NCBI GenBank assembly: GCA_964557575.1
Contig: CAZLBC010000009.1
Location: 1-64,000 of the forward strand
Direction: 5' to 3'
Origin: CAZLBC01 sp964557575
GTDB taxonomy: Bacteria; Planctomycetota; Phycisphaerae; SM23-33
DNA: 64,000 nucleotides
Below, one piece after another: positions 47,277-56,822 of the stretch; positions within the stretch are counted from its first letter, which is position 1; each line of letters starts with the position of its first letter. Made by a program: the position numbers and the translations under genes. The notes under the pieces were generated by a model. It made no database searches. It worked only from the letters and a program-made list of their open reading frames with translations, and was not told the DNA's origin.

Positions 47277-49835
47277 ATGAAAAACATTCAACTGTTCAAC
47301 GTGGCCCCGACCATACCGGAAAAGCTGGCCTTTCTCCAGACACTTTCCCGGAATCTCTGGTGGAGTTGGAACCCCAACGCCGCGGAATTGTTCCGCAGGA
47401 TAGATCCCATCGGCTGGGAGGACTCCGGGCACAACCCCATCAAGTTCCTTGCGACGATCACGCAGGAGGATATGAACGCGCTGGCGGACGACGAGGGATT
47501 CATGAATCATCTCGAAAGCGTTCGCATGGAGTATGAGAAGGAAGTCGCCGAGACGGCCCGCAACAACGAGAACTGCAGGGACAAGCGGTGTATCGCCTAT
47601 TTTTCGCTGGAGTACGGTCTTCACGAGAGCCTGCGGATATACTCCGGGGGTCTGGGTGTGCTGGCGGGCGATCACCTCAAGTCGTCATCCGACATGAAGC
47701 TGCCCATGGTAGCGGTCGGCCTGTACTACGAGAAGGGATACTTCGAGCAGCAGTTGGACAAAGACGGCTGGCAACAGGAGAGCAATCCTTCACTGGAACT
47801 CCACAACCTCCCGCTCCGGCGGTTGACCGACGAGCACAACCAGCCCGTGGAGGTTGCCGTTCCGATGCCGGGTCACGTGCTCTATGCGAACATTTACCGC
47901 ATCAACGTTGGTTCGGTTCCCCTCCTCCTGCTGGACACCAACCTCCCGAAAAACCCGCCCGAACTGAGATCCATCACGTCGCGGTTGTACATCGGTGACC
48001 GGGCGATGCGGCTGCGGCAGGAACTGCTGCTCGGTATCGGGGGCGTGCGGGCGCTGGTCGCGATCGGGTATGAACCGGGTGTCTTTCACATAAACGAAGG
48101 CCACGCGGCCTTCATGAACCTCGCGCGGATCGAGTTCCTGGTCAAGCAGCGGGGACTCGGCAGCGAAGAGGCGATCGAGTTGCTGCGCAGGACGAACGTC
48201 TTTACCACCCACACCCCGGTGCCGGCGGGGAATGAAACGTTCGAGACCGATATGCTGCTGCCCTACCTTGAGGCGGTGGTCACCGACATGGACGCCGGCA
48301 TCACGGCTGAAGATGTCATCGGCTGGGGGCTGTCGACATCGGCTGATGACGGCGAGGATTTCTGCATGACCGTCCTGGGGCTCCGGATGGCGAAGTATAA
48401 CAACGGCGTCAGTGAACTCCACGGGGAGGTGGAGCGGGGTATGTGGCAGCACCTCTGGCCGCATGTTCCCCGGGACGAAGTTCCCATCGGTCACATAACC
48501 AACGGCGTCCACGCCCCGTCGTGGGTGTCCGACGAGTTCGCGAATATTTTCGACCAGTACCTCGGCTCCACCTGGCGCTACAAGCCCGTGGAGGAGGAGG
48601 TGCTGAAGAAAATAGAAGATATACCCGACGAGGCCCTGTGGCGGGCCCACGAAGGCCTGCGGTCGAACCTCATTCGCAGTACGCGGCGGTGCATGGAACG
48701 GCAGTTGCGGGGGCGGAGCGCCACCAATACGGAAATGGCCCAGGCGAAGTCCGTGCTGAATCACGATGCGCTGACCATCGGGTTCGCCCGCCGGTTCGCG
48801 ACCTACAAGCGTGCCGCCCTGTTGTTGCGGGAGGAAGAGCGGCTGGTGGAACTGTTGAAAGACGAGGACCGCCCCGTCCAGTTCATCTTCGCCGGCAAGG
48901 CGCATCCGGCGGACGAGGGCGGGAAAAACCTTATCAAGCAACTGGTGCAGTTTTCGCGGCGGGCGGAGGCCAGGCACCACGTCATTTTCCTCGAGAACTA
49001 CGATATCAGTATCGCGCGGCTGATGGTGCAGGGGGCGGACGTCTGGCTGAACAACCCCCGCCGTCCCCATGAAGCAAGCGGCACCTCCGGGATGAAGGCC
49101 GCCATGAACGGCGTCCTGCACGCCAGTACGCTCGACGGCTGGTGGTGCGAGGCGTACCGGGAGGATGCGGGGTGGGCGATCGGCGACCAGCGGGAGTACG
49201 AGGACTGGGAATATCAGGATTCGGTCGAGGTCCAGGCGCTGTACAACCTGCTGGAGAACGAAATTGTCCCGTGTTTTTTTCAGCGGTCGGAAAACAATAT
49301 TCCCGCCTCCTGGGTCGCCATGATGAAGCAGTCGATCCGTATGGGGCTCGGGGACTATGCCAGCCACCGGATGGTCGACCGCTACCGGAAACGCTACTAC
49401 GACCGGGCACTGGAGGCATACCGGGATCTCTCGGTTGACCAGGGGTCGCGGGCCGCCGCCGCCGTCGCGCGGCGCCGGCGATTGACGGAGTTGTGGCCCG
49501 GGATCAGCATCGGTATCCCCGAGGCCGACCGGAACATCGGCAACCTGCACGCCAACGAGACCTTTTCCGTGACCGCCGAGGTAAAACTCGGAAAACTCTC
49601 CCCCGACGACGTCGACGTCCAGGTGTACTACGGGCCCGTCGGGCCGAAGAACGAGATTATCGAGAGCCGCACGGTGAACATGGCCCCCGGGGAGCACGGG
49701 AAGGAAACCACCTGCGTGTACCGCGGCGAAGTCAGGTGTGAGCAACTGGGGCACTTCGGTTTTACCGCGCGGGTGGTTCCCCGGGACCCGGATATACGCA
49801 CGGCCATCCCCGGTTTCATCAAGTGGTCGGAATAG
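47277..49835 (+). CDS. glgP: Glycogen (alpha-glucan) phosphorylase, GT35
   Basis: 852 residues. Releases glucose 1-phosphate from glycogen ends with pyridoxal phosphate. It belongs to the bacterial/archaeal subgroup with an N-terminal DUF3417-type extension (FLQTLSRNLWWSWNPNAAELF). The body has YFSLEYGLHESLRIYSGGLG and VFHINEGHAAF. The PLP lysine is Lys607 in GTSGMKAAMNG. The C-terminal part is longer than in the E. coli type, ending in a beta-domain (TAEVKLGKLSPDDVDVQVYYGP). GGAG lies 7 bases upstream of the ATG. The next gene, glgA, starts 12 bases after its stop codon, so synthesis and breakdown genes are co-transcribed. Confidence 0.95.
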   Translation: MKNIQLFNVAPTIPEKLAFLQTLSRNLWWSWNPNAAELFRRIDPIGWEDSGHNPIKFLATITQEDMNALADDEGFMNHLESVRMEYEKEVAETARNNENCRDKRCIAYFSLEYGLHESLRIYSGGLGVLAGDHLKSSSDMKLPMVAVGLYYEKGYFEQQLDKDGWQQESNPSLELHNLPLRRLTDEHNQPVEVAVPMPGHVLYANIYRINVGSVPLLLLDTNLPKNPPELRSITSRLYIGDRAMRLRQELLLGIGGVRALVAIGYEPGVFHINEGHAAFMNLARIEFLVKQRGLGSEEAIELLRRTNVFTTHTPVPAGNETFETDMLLPYLEAVVTDMDAGITAEDVIGWGLSTSADDGEDFCMTVLGLRMAKYNNGVSELHGEVERGMWQHLWPHVPRDEVPIGHITNGVHAPSWVSDEFANIFDQYLGSTWRYKPVEEEVLKKIEDIPDEALWRAHEGLRSNLIRSTRRCMERQLRGRSATNTEMAQAKSVLNHDALTIGFARRFATYKRAALLLREEERLVELLKDEDRPVQFIFAGKAHPADEGGKNLIKQLVQFSRRAEARHHVIFLENYDISIARLMVQGADVWLNNPRRPHEASGTSGMKAAMNGVLHASTLDGWWCEAYREDAGWAIGDQREYEDWEYQDSVEVQALYNLLENEIVPCFFQRSENNIPASWVAMMKQSIRMGLGDYASHRMVDRYRKRYYDRALEAYRDLSVDQGSRAAAAVARRRRLTELWPGISIGIPEADRNIGNLHANETFSVTAEVKLGKLSPDDVDVQVYYGPVGPKNEIIESRTVNMAPGEHGKETTCVYRGEVRCEQLGHFGFTARVVPRDPDIRTAIPGFIKWSE

Positions 49836-49847
49836 AGGCGGTTTTTC

Positions 49848-51368
49848 ATGGCGCGACGAACGACACCGCGAATACTCATCATTACCCCCGAGATCACCTA
49901 TCTCCCCGAGGGCATGGGCAATCTCGCCAACACGCTCTCGGCGAAGGCCGGCGGCCTGGCGGACGTGTCCTCGACGCTGGTCACCCGGCTCTACGAACTC
50001 GGGGCCGATATTCACGTGGCCCTGCCGCACTACCGGCGGCTGTTTGCCACGGACGTCAGGCAGCTTATGAGCCACGAATTGCGGATCTACAAGAACAAGC
50101 TGACCGAATCCCGGATTCACCTCGCCCAGGACCGCATATTCTATTACCGCGATACCGTGTACGATTACGGGGGCGACCGGGATGTGAAGTTCGCCCTCGC
50201 CTTTCAGCGGGAGGTGATCAACAACATCATTCCGCGGGTGAACCCCGATTTGGTGCACTGCAACGACTGGATGACCGGCCTGATTCCGGGCTTTGTTCGC
50301 GTGCTCGGCATTCCCTCGCTGTTTACCCTGCACAACATCCACACCCAGCGGGTTTCCCTTGCCGCGGTGGAGGATGCGGGAGTGGACGCCGCCGAGTTCT
50401 GGCACAACCTCTATTTCCAGTATCCCCCCGGCAACTACGAGGAGACCCGTGAGGGCAACACGGTCGACATGCTGGTCAGCGGGATTTTTGCGGCCCACTA
50501 TATCAACACGGTCAGCCCCACGTTTCTCGACGAAATTGTCGACGGGATACACGATTTCGTCGAGCCGCAAATCCGCGCCGAGCTCACGAACAAGAAACTG
50601 GCGGGGTGTTCGACCGGCATCCTTAACGCCCCCGATCCTTCCTACGACCCGTCGACGGATATCGCCCTGGCGGCCAACTACACGCACGACGATCCTCTCG
50701 CGGCCAAGCGGAAGAACAAGATGGTGCTGCAGGAAAAGATGGGGCTGGTCGTCGATCCCGACGCCCCGCTTTTTTTCTGGCCGTCCCGGCTGGACCCGAT
50801 GCAGAAGGGCTGTCAACTGCTGGCGGAGATCCTCTACGGGATGGTGGCCGAGTATTGGGGCGAGCGGCTGCAGGTGGCCGTGGTCGCCAACGGATCGTTT
50901 CAAAACCACCTGCACGAGATTGTCGATTTTCACCGGCTCTACGACCGGGTGGCCGTGTGCGGATTCGGCGAGCAGCTCTCGCGGCTTGGCTATGCCGGCG
51001 CGGATTTCGTGCTTATGCCGTCGCTCTTCGAGCCGTGCGGCCTGCCCCAGATGATCGGCTGCCGGTACGGCTCGCTCCCGATCGTCAATGATACCGGCGG
51101 TCTGCACGACACCGTTGAGCACATCGATCTCCGCAACGGTACCGGCAACGGGTTTGTCTTCGGGGTCTACGATTCGGCGGGGTTGAAGTGGGCCGTGGAC
51201 CGGGCGATGGATTTCTACAGCCTTGATTCCGAGACCCGGTCCGCGCATATCCGGCGGGTGATGAAGGACGCCCGCGAGCGATTCAATCATTCGGTCAGCG
51301 CGAAGCAGTACATCGATATCTACGAGAGAATGCTCAGGCGCCCCCTGGTGCAGTGGGACGGCGAATAA
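49848..51368 (+). CDS. glgA: Glycogen synthase-like glycosyltransferase, GT5
   Basis: 506 residues; elongates alpha-1,4-glucan from ADP- or UDP-glucose. The N-terminal nucleotide-sugar motif is AKAGGLADVSSTLV (K-x-G-G-L near residue 32). Further GT5 features are HCNDWMTGLIPGF and LFTLHNIHTQ. The C-terminal domain has FFWPSRLDPMQKGCQLL and MPSLFEPCGLPQMIGCRYGS with LPIVNDTGGLHDTVE, the acceptor/donor loop of the family. There is an insertion after LHNI (residues about 170-240) that is longer than in E. coli GlgA. No glgC (ADP-glucose pyrophosphorylase) is in the operon. Located 49 bases before glgB. Confidence 0.93.
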   Translation: MARRTTPRILIITPEITYLPEGMGNLANTLSAKAGGLADVSSTLVTRLYELGADIHVALPHYRRLFATDVRQLMSHELRIYKNKLTESRIHLAQDRIFYYRDTVYDYGGDRDVKFALAFQREVINNIIPRVNPDLVHCNDWMTGLIPGFVRVLGIPSLFTLHNIHTQRVSLAAVEDAGVDAAEFWHNLYFQYPPGNYEETREGNTVDMLVSGIFAAHYINTVSPTFLDEIVDGIHDFVEPQIRAELTNKKLAGCSTGILNAPDPSYDPSTDIALAANYTHDDPLAAKRKNKMVLQEKMGLVVDPDAPLFFWPSRLDPMQKGCQLLAEILYGMVAEYWGERLQVAVVANGSFQNHLHEIVDFHRLYDRVAVCGFGEQLSRLGYAGADFVLMPSLFEPCGLPQMIGCRYGSLPIVNDTGGLHDTVEHIDLRNGTGNGFVFGVYDSAGLKWAVDRAMDFYSLDSETRSAHIRRVMKDARERFNHSVSAKQYIDIYERMLRRPLVQWDGE

Positions 51369-51417
51369 TCATGCCGAACGGGGACGGCGCGCCCGCATCG
51401 CCGACGAGGATGAGACC

Positions 51418-53424
51418 ATGACCACAGGCAAGGAATCAAACCTGACAGCACGCCTCGACGAGGACCCGTACCTCGCGCCGTACCGGGACCGCATCAGGGC
51501 CCGCGCCGAACGAACACGGCAAACAGAGCGGCGGCTTACCGGCGGCGAATGCTCCCTGGATGACTTCGCCGCGGGCCACGAGTTTTTCGGGATGCACCGT
51601 GACGGCGACGGGTGGGTTTTTCGGGAGTGGGCTCCCAACGCCGAGGAGATATACCTGCTCGGCGATTTTTCGGGATGGGCCGAGAGAGACCATTTCGCGC
51701 TGTTTCGGCGCGAGCATCCGCCCGGCACCTGGGAGATCCGCGTGTCCGGCGAAACCCTCTCTCACGGCGACCTGTACCGGCTGAAGGTCTGCTGGCCCGG
51801 CGGCCGCGGCGACCGGATACCCTCCCACGCCCGGCGGGTGGTCCAGGACGCGGAGACCAAGATATACAACGCGCAGGTATGGTCGCCGCCCGAGACGTAC
51901 GAGTGGAGATACCCGCGGCCCGCGCTCGAGGAGCCCCTGATGATCTACGAGGCCCACGTCGGCCTCGCCACGGAGGAGGCCGCGCTCGGCACCTACGCGG
52001 CGTTCCGCCGGGAAATGCTGCCCCGCATCGAGCGGGCCGGGTACAACGTCGTCCAGCTCATGGCCGTCATGGAACACCCCTACTACGGCTCCTTCGGATA
52101 CCACGTCTCGAACTTTTTCGCCGTCTCCTCGCGGTTCGGCACCCCGGAGGAGTTCATGGCCCTGGTCGACGACGCCCACGGCCGGGGCCTGGCGGTGACC
52201 ATCGATCTGGTCCATTCCCACTCGGTCTCCAACGAGGTCGAGGGGCTCGCCCGCTTCGACGGCACCCGCTGCCAGTACTTCCACGAGGGGGAGCGGGGCT
52301 ACCACGAGGTCTGGGATTCGCTCTGTTTCGACTACGCGAAGCCCGCGGTCCTGCACTTTCTGCTCTCGAACTGCCGGTTCTGGCTTGACGCCTACAACCT
52401 CGACGGTTTCCGCTTCGACGGCATCACCAGCATGTCCTATCGGCACCACGGCCTCGGGGTCGCCTTTACTTCCTACGACGACTATTTCAATGAGACCGTC
52501 GACGAAGACGCCCTGGTCTACCTGGCACTGGCGAACGCGCTGATTCACCGGGTCAATCCCGGCGCGATCACGATAGCCGAGGATGTCAGCGGGATGCCGG
52601 GTATCGCGGCGCCGCTCGCGGAGGACGGTATCGGTTTTGACTACCGGCTGGCAATGGGCATACCCGATTGCTGGTTCGATCTCCTGGAGAATGTCCGGGA
52701 CGAGGACTGGAACATCGACCACCTCTGGCGGGAGCTGCTGAATCGCCGGGCCGACGAGCGGACGGTGTCGTACGTCGAATCGCACGACCAGGCGATCGTG
52801 GGCGGCATGACCTTCATCTTTAAGTGCGGCGACGCCGAGATGTACGAGCGTATGCGAACCGGGGACACCGGCCCCGTCATCGACCGCGCGGTCGCCCTCC
52901 ACAAGATCGCCCGTCTGCTGACCGCCGCCACGGCATCCGGGGGCTACATGACATTCATCGGCAACGAGTTCGGCCATCCCGAGTGGGTCGATTTTCCCCG
53001 GGAAGGAAACAACTGGTCGCACCACTACGCCCGCCGCCAGTGGCGTCTCCGCGACAACGAGGCCCTGAAGTATCACGGCCTCGCGGAGTTCGACCGGGTA
53101 ATGGTCGCGGTTATCCGGTCATCGGGAATGTTCGCCTTTCACCCCGAGCCGGTCCGGATCCACAACGACGACAAGGTGATCGCCTTTGTCCGCGGGAATA
53201 TGCTCGTCGCCGTCAACCTCCACCCGGAGAACTCCTACACGGATTACCGGATTCCGGTCCCGGCGGGCAAGTACATTCTGCTCTTCGATTCCGACGAGGA
53301 GCGCTTTGCCGGCCACGGCCGCATCGCCCCCGGCCAGGAGTTTTTCACCGCCCCGGAGGGCGGGGACGCGCTGACCGCGTACCTGCCGTCCCGTTCGGCG
53401 ATGGTGCTCAGGCGGGAGGATTGA
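51418..53424 (+). CDS. glgB: 1,4-alpha-glucan branching enzyme, GH13_8 (eukaryotic-like) type
   Basis: 668 residues. Transfers an alpha-1,4 segment to create alpha-1,6 branches. The N-terminal CBM48 domain is at about 60-150 (WVFREWAPNAEEIYLLGDFS, GWAERDHF). The GH13 barrel has SFGYHVSNFFAVSSRFGTPE, DLVHSHSVSNEVEGLARFDG, and catalytic Asp334 (DGFRFDGI), Glu388 (IAEDVSG) and Asp457 (ESHDQ). The VHSHSVSN segment and the length resemble branching enzymes of eukaryotes and some bacteria (GH13_8) more than the E. coli GH13_9 type. The next gene starts 2 bases after its stop codon. Confidence 0.94.
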   Translation: MTTGKESNLTARLDEDPYLAPYRDRIRARAERTRQTERRLTGGECSLDDFAAGHEFFGMHRDGDGWVFREWAPNAEEIYLLGDFSGWAERDHFALFRREHPPGTWEIRVSGETLSHGDLYRLKVCWPGGRGDRIPSHARRVVQDAETKIYNAQVWSPPETYEWRYPRPALEEPLMIYEAHVGLATEEAALGTYAAFRREMLPRIERAGYNVVQLMAVMEHPYYGSFGYHVSNFFAVSSRFGTPEEFMALVDDAHGRGLAVTIDLVHSHSVSNEVEGLARFDGTRCQYFHEGERGYHEVWDSLCFDYAKPAVLHFLLSNCRFWLDAYNLDGFRFDGITSMSYRHHGLGVAFTSYDDYFNETVDEDALVYLALANALIHRVNPGAITIAEDVSGMPGIAAPLAEDGIGFDYRLAMGIPDCWFDLLENVRDEDWNIDHLWRELLNRRADERTVSYVESHDQAIVGGMTFIFKCGDAEMYERMRTGDTGPVIDRAVALHKIARLLTAATASGGYMTFIGNEFGHPEWVDFPREGNNWSHHYARRQWRLRDNEALKYHGLAEFDRVMVAVIRSSGMFAFHPEPVRIHNDDKVIAFVRGNMLVAVNLHPENSYTDYRIPVPAGKYILLFDSDEERFAGHGRIAPGQEFFTAPEGGDALTAYLPSRSAMVLRRED

Positions 53425-53426
53425 TC

Positions 53427-54188
53427 ATGTCACTGGAGACGATCGCATTTCAATCGACGATACTCGAGACCACGGTTCGCCTGAACGTGTGCGTCCCCGA
53501 CGCGGACGATGGCCCCTGTCCGGCGGTCTACTGCTACCACGGCCTGGGTGACACCTGCGAGACGTTCGCGGCCCGGTCGGGCATCAAGGAGTTGTCCGAC
53601 CGGCTGGGCCTGGTGGCGGTCATGCCGGACGCGGGCCGCTCCTGGCACGTCAACGACACCCGCCCCGGCGGGGCGGCCTGGGAGGATTACTTGGCGGGCG
53701 AGCTGGTCGATTACGTCGACGAGCATTTTCCGGTCCGCCCGGACCGGAAGGGCAGGGGGCTGGCGGGTTTCAGTATGGGCGGCTACGGCGCCCTGCTCTA
53801 CGCGTTCCGTCACCCGGAACGGTTCGGCGCGGTCGCGTCCCTGGCGGCGTCGGTATCCTTCGGGCACGCGCTGCGCCCCGACCGGCCGGAACGCAGCGCA
53901 TTCATGATGGCGGTCGCCCCGCCGGGCGGGGATTGTGATCTCTGGGTGCTGGCCGAGCGCCTGTCAGACGGGGAGGAGCGGCCGGCGATCAGGATGGAGG
54001 TCGGCGACAGCGATCACCTCCTGGAGCACAACCGGCGATTCCACGCCCGGCTGGAGGAGGTGGAGATCGCGCACGAATACGAGGAGGTGCCCGGGTCGCA
54101 CGGCTGGGAATACGTCGACCGCCGCCTGCCGGTCGCGCTGGCGTTCCTTGCCGGGACGCTGGGGGCAGGGGATAACGTTCAGGCGTAA
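53427..54188 (+). CDS. Esterase D / S-formylglutathione hydrolase-like alpha/beta-hydrolase
   Basis: 253 residues from the ATG at 53427, with GGGAGGA about 6 bases upstream overlapping the end of glgB. The frame continues far upstream in shadow of glgB, but only this start is sensible. The esterase fold is clear: AVYCYHGLGDTCETF, VVAVMPDAGRSW-type strand, nucleophile elbow GFSMGGYGALLYAFRHPERF, Asp in VGDSDHLLEHN and His in PGSHGWEYVDRRL. No signal peptide; cytoplasmic. Physically part of the glycogen operon, but an esterase has no known role there; it could remove acyl groups from sugars or be a passenger. Confidence 0.85.
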   Translation: MSLETIAFQSTILETTVRLNVCVPDADDGPCPAVYCYHGLGDTCETFAARSGIKELSDRLGLVAVMPDAGRSWHVNDTRPGGAAWEDYLAGELVDYVDEHFPVRPDRKGRGLAGFSMGGYGALLYAFRHPERFGAVASLAASVSFGHALRPDRPERSAFMMAVAPPGGDCDLWVLAERLSDGEERPAIRMEVGDSDHLLEHNRRFHARLEEVEIAHEYEEVPGSHGWEYVDRRLPVALAFLAGTLGAGDNVQA

Positions 54189-54195
54189 GGCTTGG

Positions 54196-55173
54196 TTACC
54201 GGATCTTCTTCGAATAGAAAACACCGATGACACGGGTTTGCTTTCCCTTCAGTGTCGGAAAACGGCCGCCCGGATTCCCGTCGTGGTCTTTCATATTGCA
54301 CGTCATGACGTATCGCTTAAGTTCGGGAATATACCCGATGTCCGGGTCCTGGATCCGGTAGTTGTCCCAGTCGTCGACCTCGTCCGATCGCGGCGTGAGC
54401 GCCTTGCCCAGGTACGTGAAGGTGTCATCGATGTTTTTCGCCCGCCACGCTATGACCTTGTACGGGCTGCCCTTCGATTCGCGGTCGCAGAAGATGTAAT
54501 AGTGACCCTCGATCCTGGCGATTGTCGGATCACCCACGCCGTACGTGTGTCCGCCGTCGGGGTTGGGATCGACCGCCTTGGCGTTGACAAGCGTCCAGTC
54601 CCCGACCCCGGTGGGAGACGTAAAATGCGCGAGGCTGGTTCCGTCGGGCCCGTGGGGAAAGTGGCCGTGTTCGCCGAACAGGTGGAAGACTCCGTCCTCG
54701 TAATACACGCCGACGTCATCGCACTGCTTGCGCGGAAACGAGCCGGCCACCTGCCAATTGCCGCCGGCTTCCTCCAGCGGGCCTCGATGGGTGTACACCC
54801 TGCCCGCCTCGTACACGTAGTAGGTGCCGTCGACTTTTACCCCGTCATCGTACTCGTAATGGTTGCCGATCCTGTAGCGATCCGACACGAGTTCCCAGTC
54901 CGCGCTGTTCCAGGAGAACGTCTTCGTCCTCCAGAGATGCGCAGCCTTCGGCGTGTGACTGATGATCAGGTGACAGGGGTATTCCAGGTCCGGTTCGACG
55001 AAGAGGATGGAGTCGTGGTTGTTGCCTTTCGTCGTGACGAAAACAGGATTATCGACGGGACGGTACCATTCGGTCCAGGGGTCCGGGGTTTTCGGTGCTT
55101 CGCCGCCGTGAGACAGGCTGATCGACGTCACCACAGTGCATAGAAATGCTGCGTTGGTAATACTTCGCGACAT
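54196..55173 (-). CDS. Secreted five-bladed beta-propeller glycosidase, GH43-like
   Basis: 325 residues with a signal peptide (MSRSITNAAFLCTVVTSISLSHGG). The remainder looks like a GH43/GH32-superfamily five-bladed propeller: NPVFVTTKGNNHDSILFVEP, YDDGVKVDGTYYVYEAG, QCDDVGVYYEDGVFHLFGEHGH, VGDPTIARIEGHYYIFCDRES and IQDPDIGYIPELKRYVMTC. The repeated D-x-x-x pattern at blade starts is typical. The catalytic acid cannot be assigned by eye. AAGGA precedes the ATG. It lies 78 bases downstream of the FAD oxidoreductase on the same strand; such pairs are common in polysaccharide-degrading members of PVC phyla, but substrate is unknown. Confidence 0.8.
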   Translation of the reverse strand: MSRSITNAAFLCTVVTSISLSHGGEAPKTPDPWTEWYRPVDNPVFVTTKGNNHDSILFVEPDLEYPCHLIISHTPKAAHLWRTKTFSWNSADWELVSDRYRIGNHYEYDDGVKVDGTYYVYEAGRVYTHRGPLEEAGGNWQVAGSFPRKQCDDVGVYYEDGVFHLFGEHGHFPHGPDGTSLAHFTSPTGVGDWTLVNAKAVDPNPDGGHTYGVGDPTIARIEGHYYIFCDRESKGSPYKVIAWRAKNIDDTFTYLGKALTPRSDEVDDWDNYRIQDPDIGYIPELKRYVMTCNMKDHDGNPGGRFPTLKGKQTRVIGVFYSKKIR

Positions 55174-55251
55174 GTTGTTTTCCTTTCAAACGTATCCATC
55201 AGCGGCGGCGCTGATAGTGGTTTTGATATTGAAGGTGCCCGTGAACACCCG

Positions 55252-56595
55252 TCAGATGATCACGGCGCCGCGTTTCGCGAGCTGTTCGCGCACGGCATCG
55301 GCCGGAACGTCCCGCACGGTTTTTCCGCCGGACGCCGCGAGGGAAGCGGTCACGCCGGCCGCTTCGCCCGTCTGGTTCAGGTTCACCATCACCCGGATGC
55401 CGCCGAACGCGCCGCGGTCGGTCGAGATCGCGCGGCCGGCCAGCACGATGTTGGGTGTCTTGTCGCTGACCATGGTCGAGAGCGGGATCTGGTAGAAATC
55501 GCCCTGTGGCCGCCTGAACTTGAACCGCCCGGACTTTGGATCGTGCACGTCGATCGGGTAGGTTCCGTTGGCGATCGCGTCCGGGAACCGCCGGCACTGC
55601 AGCACGTCTTTTTCGGTCAATCGGTACTGTGCCGCGAACGACCGTGTCTCGCGGATCCCGATGGTAGCCGCCAGGTCCAGCAGGCAGGGCGTGCTGCGGG
55701 AGCCGCCGTACTTCCGCGCGATATTCATGTAGGCGCGAATCTGGCGGCGCCCCTCGATCTCCGCGGCGGTCAACCGGCCGGCATCGGTCGCGACCGTGTC
55801 GAACACGTGCGTGTAGGCGCACATATCCGCGCCGGGCGAGCCGGGGACCGGCGCCCCCCAGCCGTGGTCTTTCGCCAAGCCGAATTCCTCGCGGTGCTTG
55901 TCGATCAGCGAGAGCATGCGGCGGGGCAGGCCGGCAATCTTCGCGCAGGTTGTCGGCGGCTGAAGCCCGTCTCGTATCTCGAAGGGAAGGCCGGCGTCCC
56001 GGGCGAGGTCCCCGTCCCCGGTGGCGTCGACGAAGACCGTTGCGCGTATCGCGCCGCGCCCGTTCTTGTTCTCGACGAACACGGCCCGCACCCGGTCGCC
56101 GTCCATCAGCGGCGCCGCGTAGAAGGTGTGGAGGTAGGGCGTGATGGTGTGTTCGACGACGAGCCGGTCCAGTTCCACCTTGAGTTCTTCCGTGTTGAGC
56201 GTGTAGCTCTTCCCGCGCCTTCCCGCGGCGCCGATTTGTTCGAGGTTCTCGATCATCCGACGGGTCAGCCCGCCGATGATCTGCTTCTTTCCGCTGTTGC
56301 TCACCAGCTTGTGCCAGATGTTGACCAGTCCCGCGGTAGCCACACCGCCGAAGGTGTTCTGCTTTTCGACCAGGGCGACGGTGGCGCCGAGCTGCGCCGC
56401 GCGGACGGCGGCGAATACGCCGGTACAACTGCCCCCCAGTACGCACACGTCGCAGGTCTGTATGACCGGCGTGCTGCGCGGTTTTTCGGTAATGGTGTCT
56501 GCAGCAGGCGCGTGCCTGCCGGTCTTCTTCTCGCCGGCCGTTACGGCGCCCGCAACGGCCGCGGCGCCGGCGCCCAGTATGGTTCTTCGTTTCAT
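55252..56595 (-). CDS. Exported FAD-dependent oxidoreductase (FAD_oxidored family)
   Basis: 447 residues. The N-terminus MKRRTILGAGAAAVAGAVTAGE has the look of a twin-arginine signal (K-R-R then hydrophobic). The dinucleotide-binding motif is CVLGGSCTGVFAAVRAAQLG then VALVEKQNTFGGVATAGLVN, matching the FAD-dependent oxidoreductases (PF12831) abundant in Planctomycetes, Verrucomicrobia and Lentisphaerae. A second FAD contact is VFVDATGDGDLARDAG, and NIVLAGRAISTDRGAFGGIRVMVNLNQTGEAAG is at the C-terminus. Substrate is not known. AAGG lies at normal distance before the ATG. Operon with the GH43-like gene. Confidence 0.88.
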   Translation of the reverse strand: MKRRTILGAGAAAVAGAVTAGEKKTGRHAPAADTITEKPRSTPVIQTCDVCVLGGSCTGVFAAVRAAQLGATVALVEKQNTFGGVATAGLVNIWHKLVSNSGKKQIIGGLTRRMIENLEQIGAAGRRGKSYTLNTEELKVELDRLVVEHTITPYLHTFYAAPLMDGDRVRAVFVENKNGRGAIRATVFVDATGDGDLARDAGLPFEIRDGLQPPTTCAKIAGLPRRMLSLIDKHREEFGLAKDHGWGAPVPGSPGADMCAYTHVFDTVATDAGRLTAAEIEGRRQIRAYMNIARKYGGSRSTPCLLDLAATIGIRETRSFAAQYRLTEKDVLQCRRFPDAIANGTYPIDVHDPKSGRFKFRRPQGDFYQIPLSTMVSDKTPNIVLAGRAISTDRGAFGGIRVMVNLNQTGEAAGVTASLAASGGKTVRDVPADAVREQLAKRGAVII

Positions 56596-56822
56596 CAGGT
56601 ACCTTCCTTTTTTCGTACTCTTTTTTTCAGCGTATCGCCGGCAGATATCGCCCTGCGTTGTGGTTTTTGCGCTGTCATGCGATCCCGGCGTCAGGCGTTT
56701 CTGTTTTCGAATACCTGCAGGTAGAAACAGTCACCGCCGTGTAATACGCTGCGGGTTACGGGGGCATCCTATTGTACGGTCAATACTGCCGATATGGAAG
56801 ATCTACGAAACGGTTGCACGAG

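Noticed and set aside
47790..51290. Minus-strand open frame of 1166 codons opposite glgP and glgA
   Set aside because: It spans two unrelated plus-strand genes and their gap, which a real protein would not do by design; no domain recognised.
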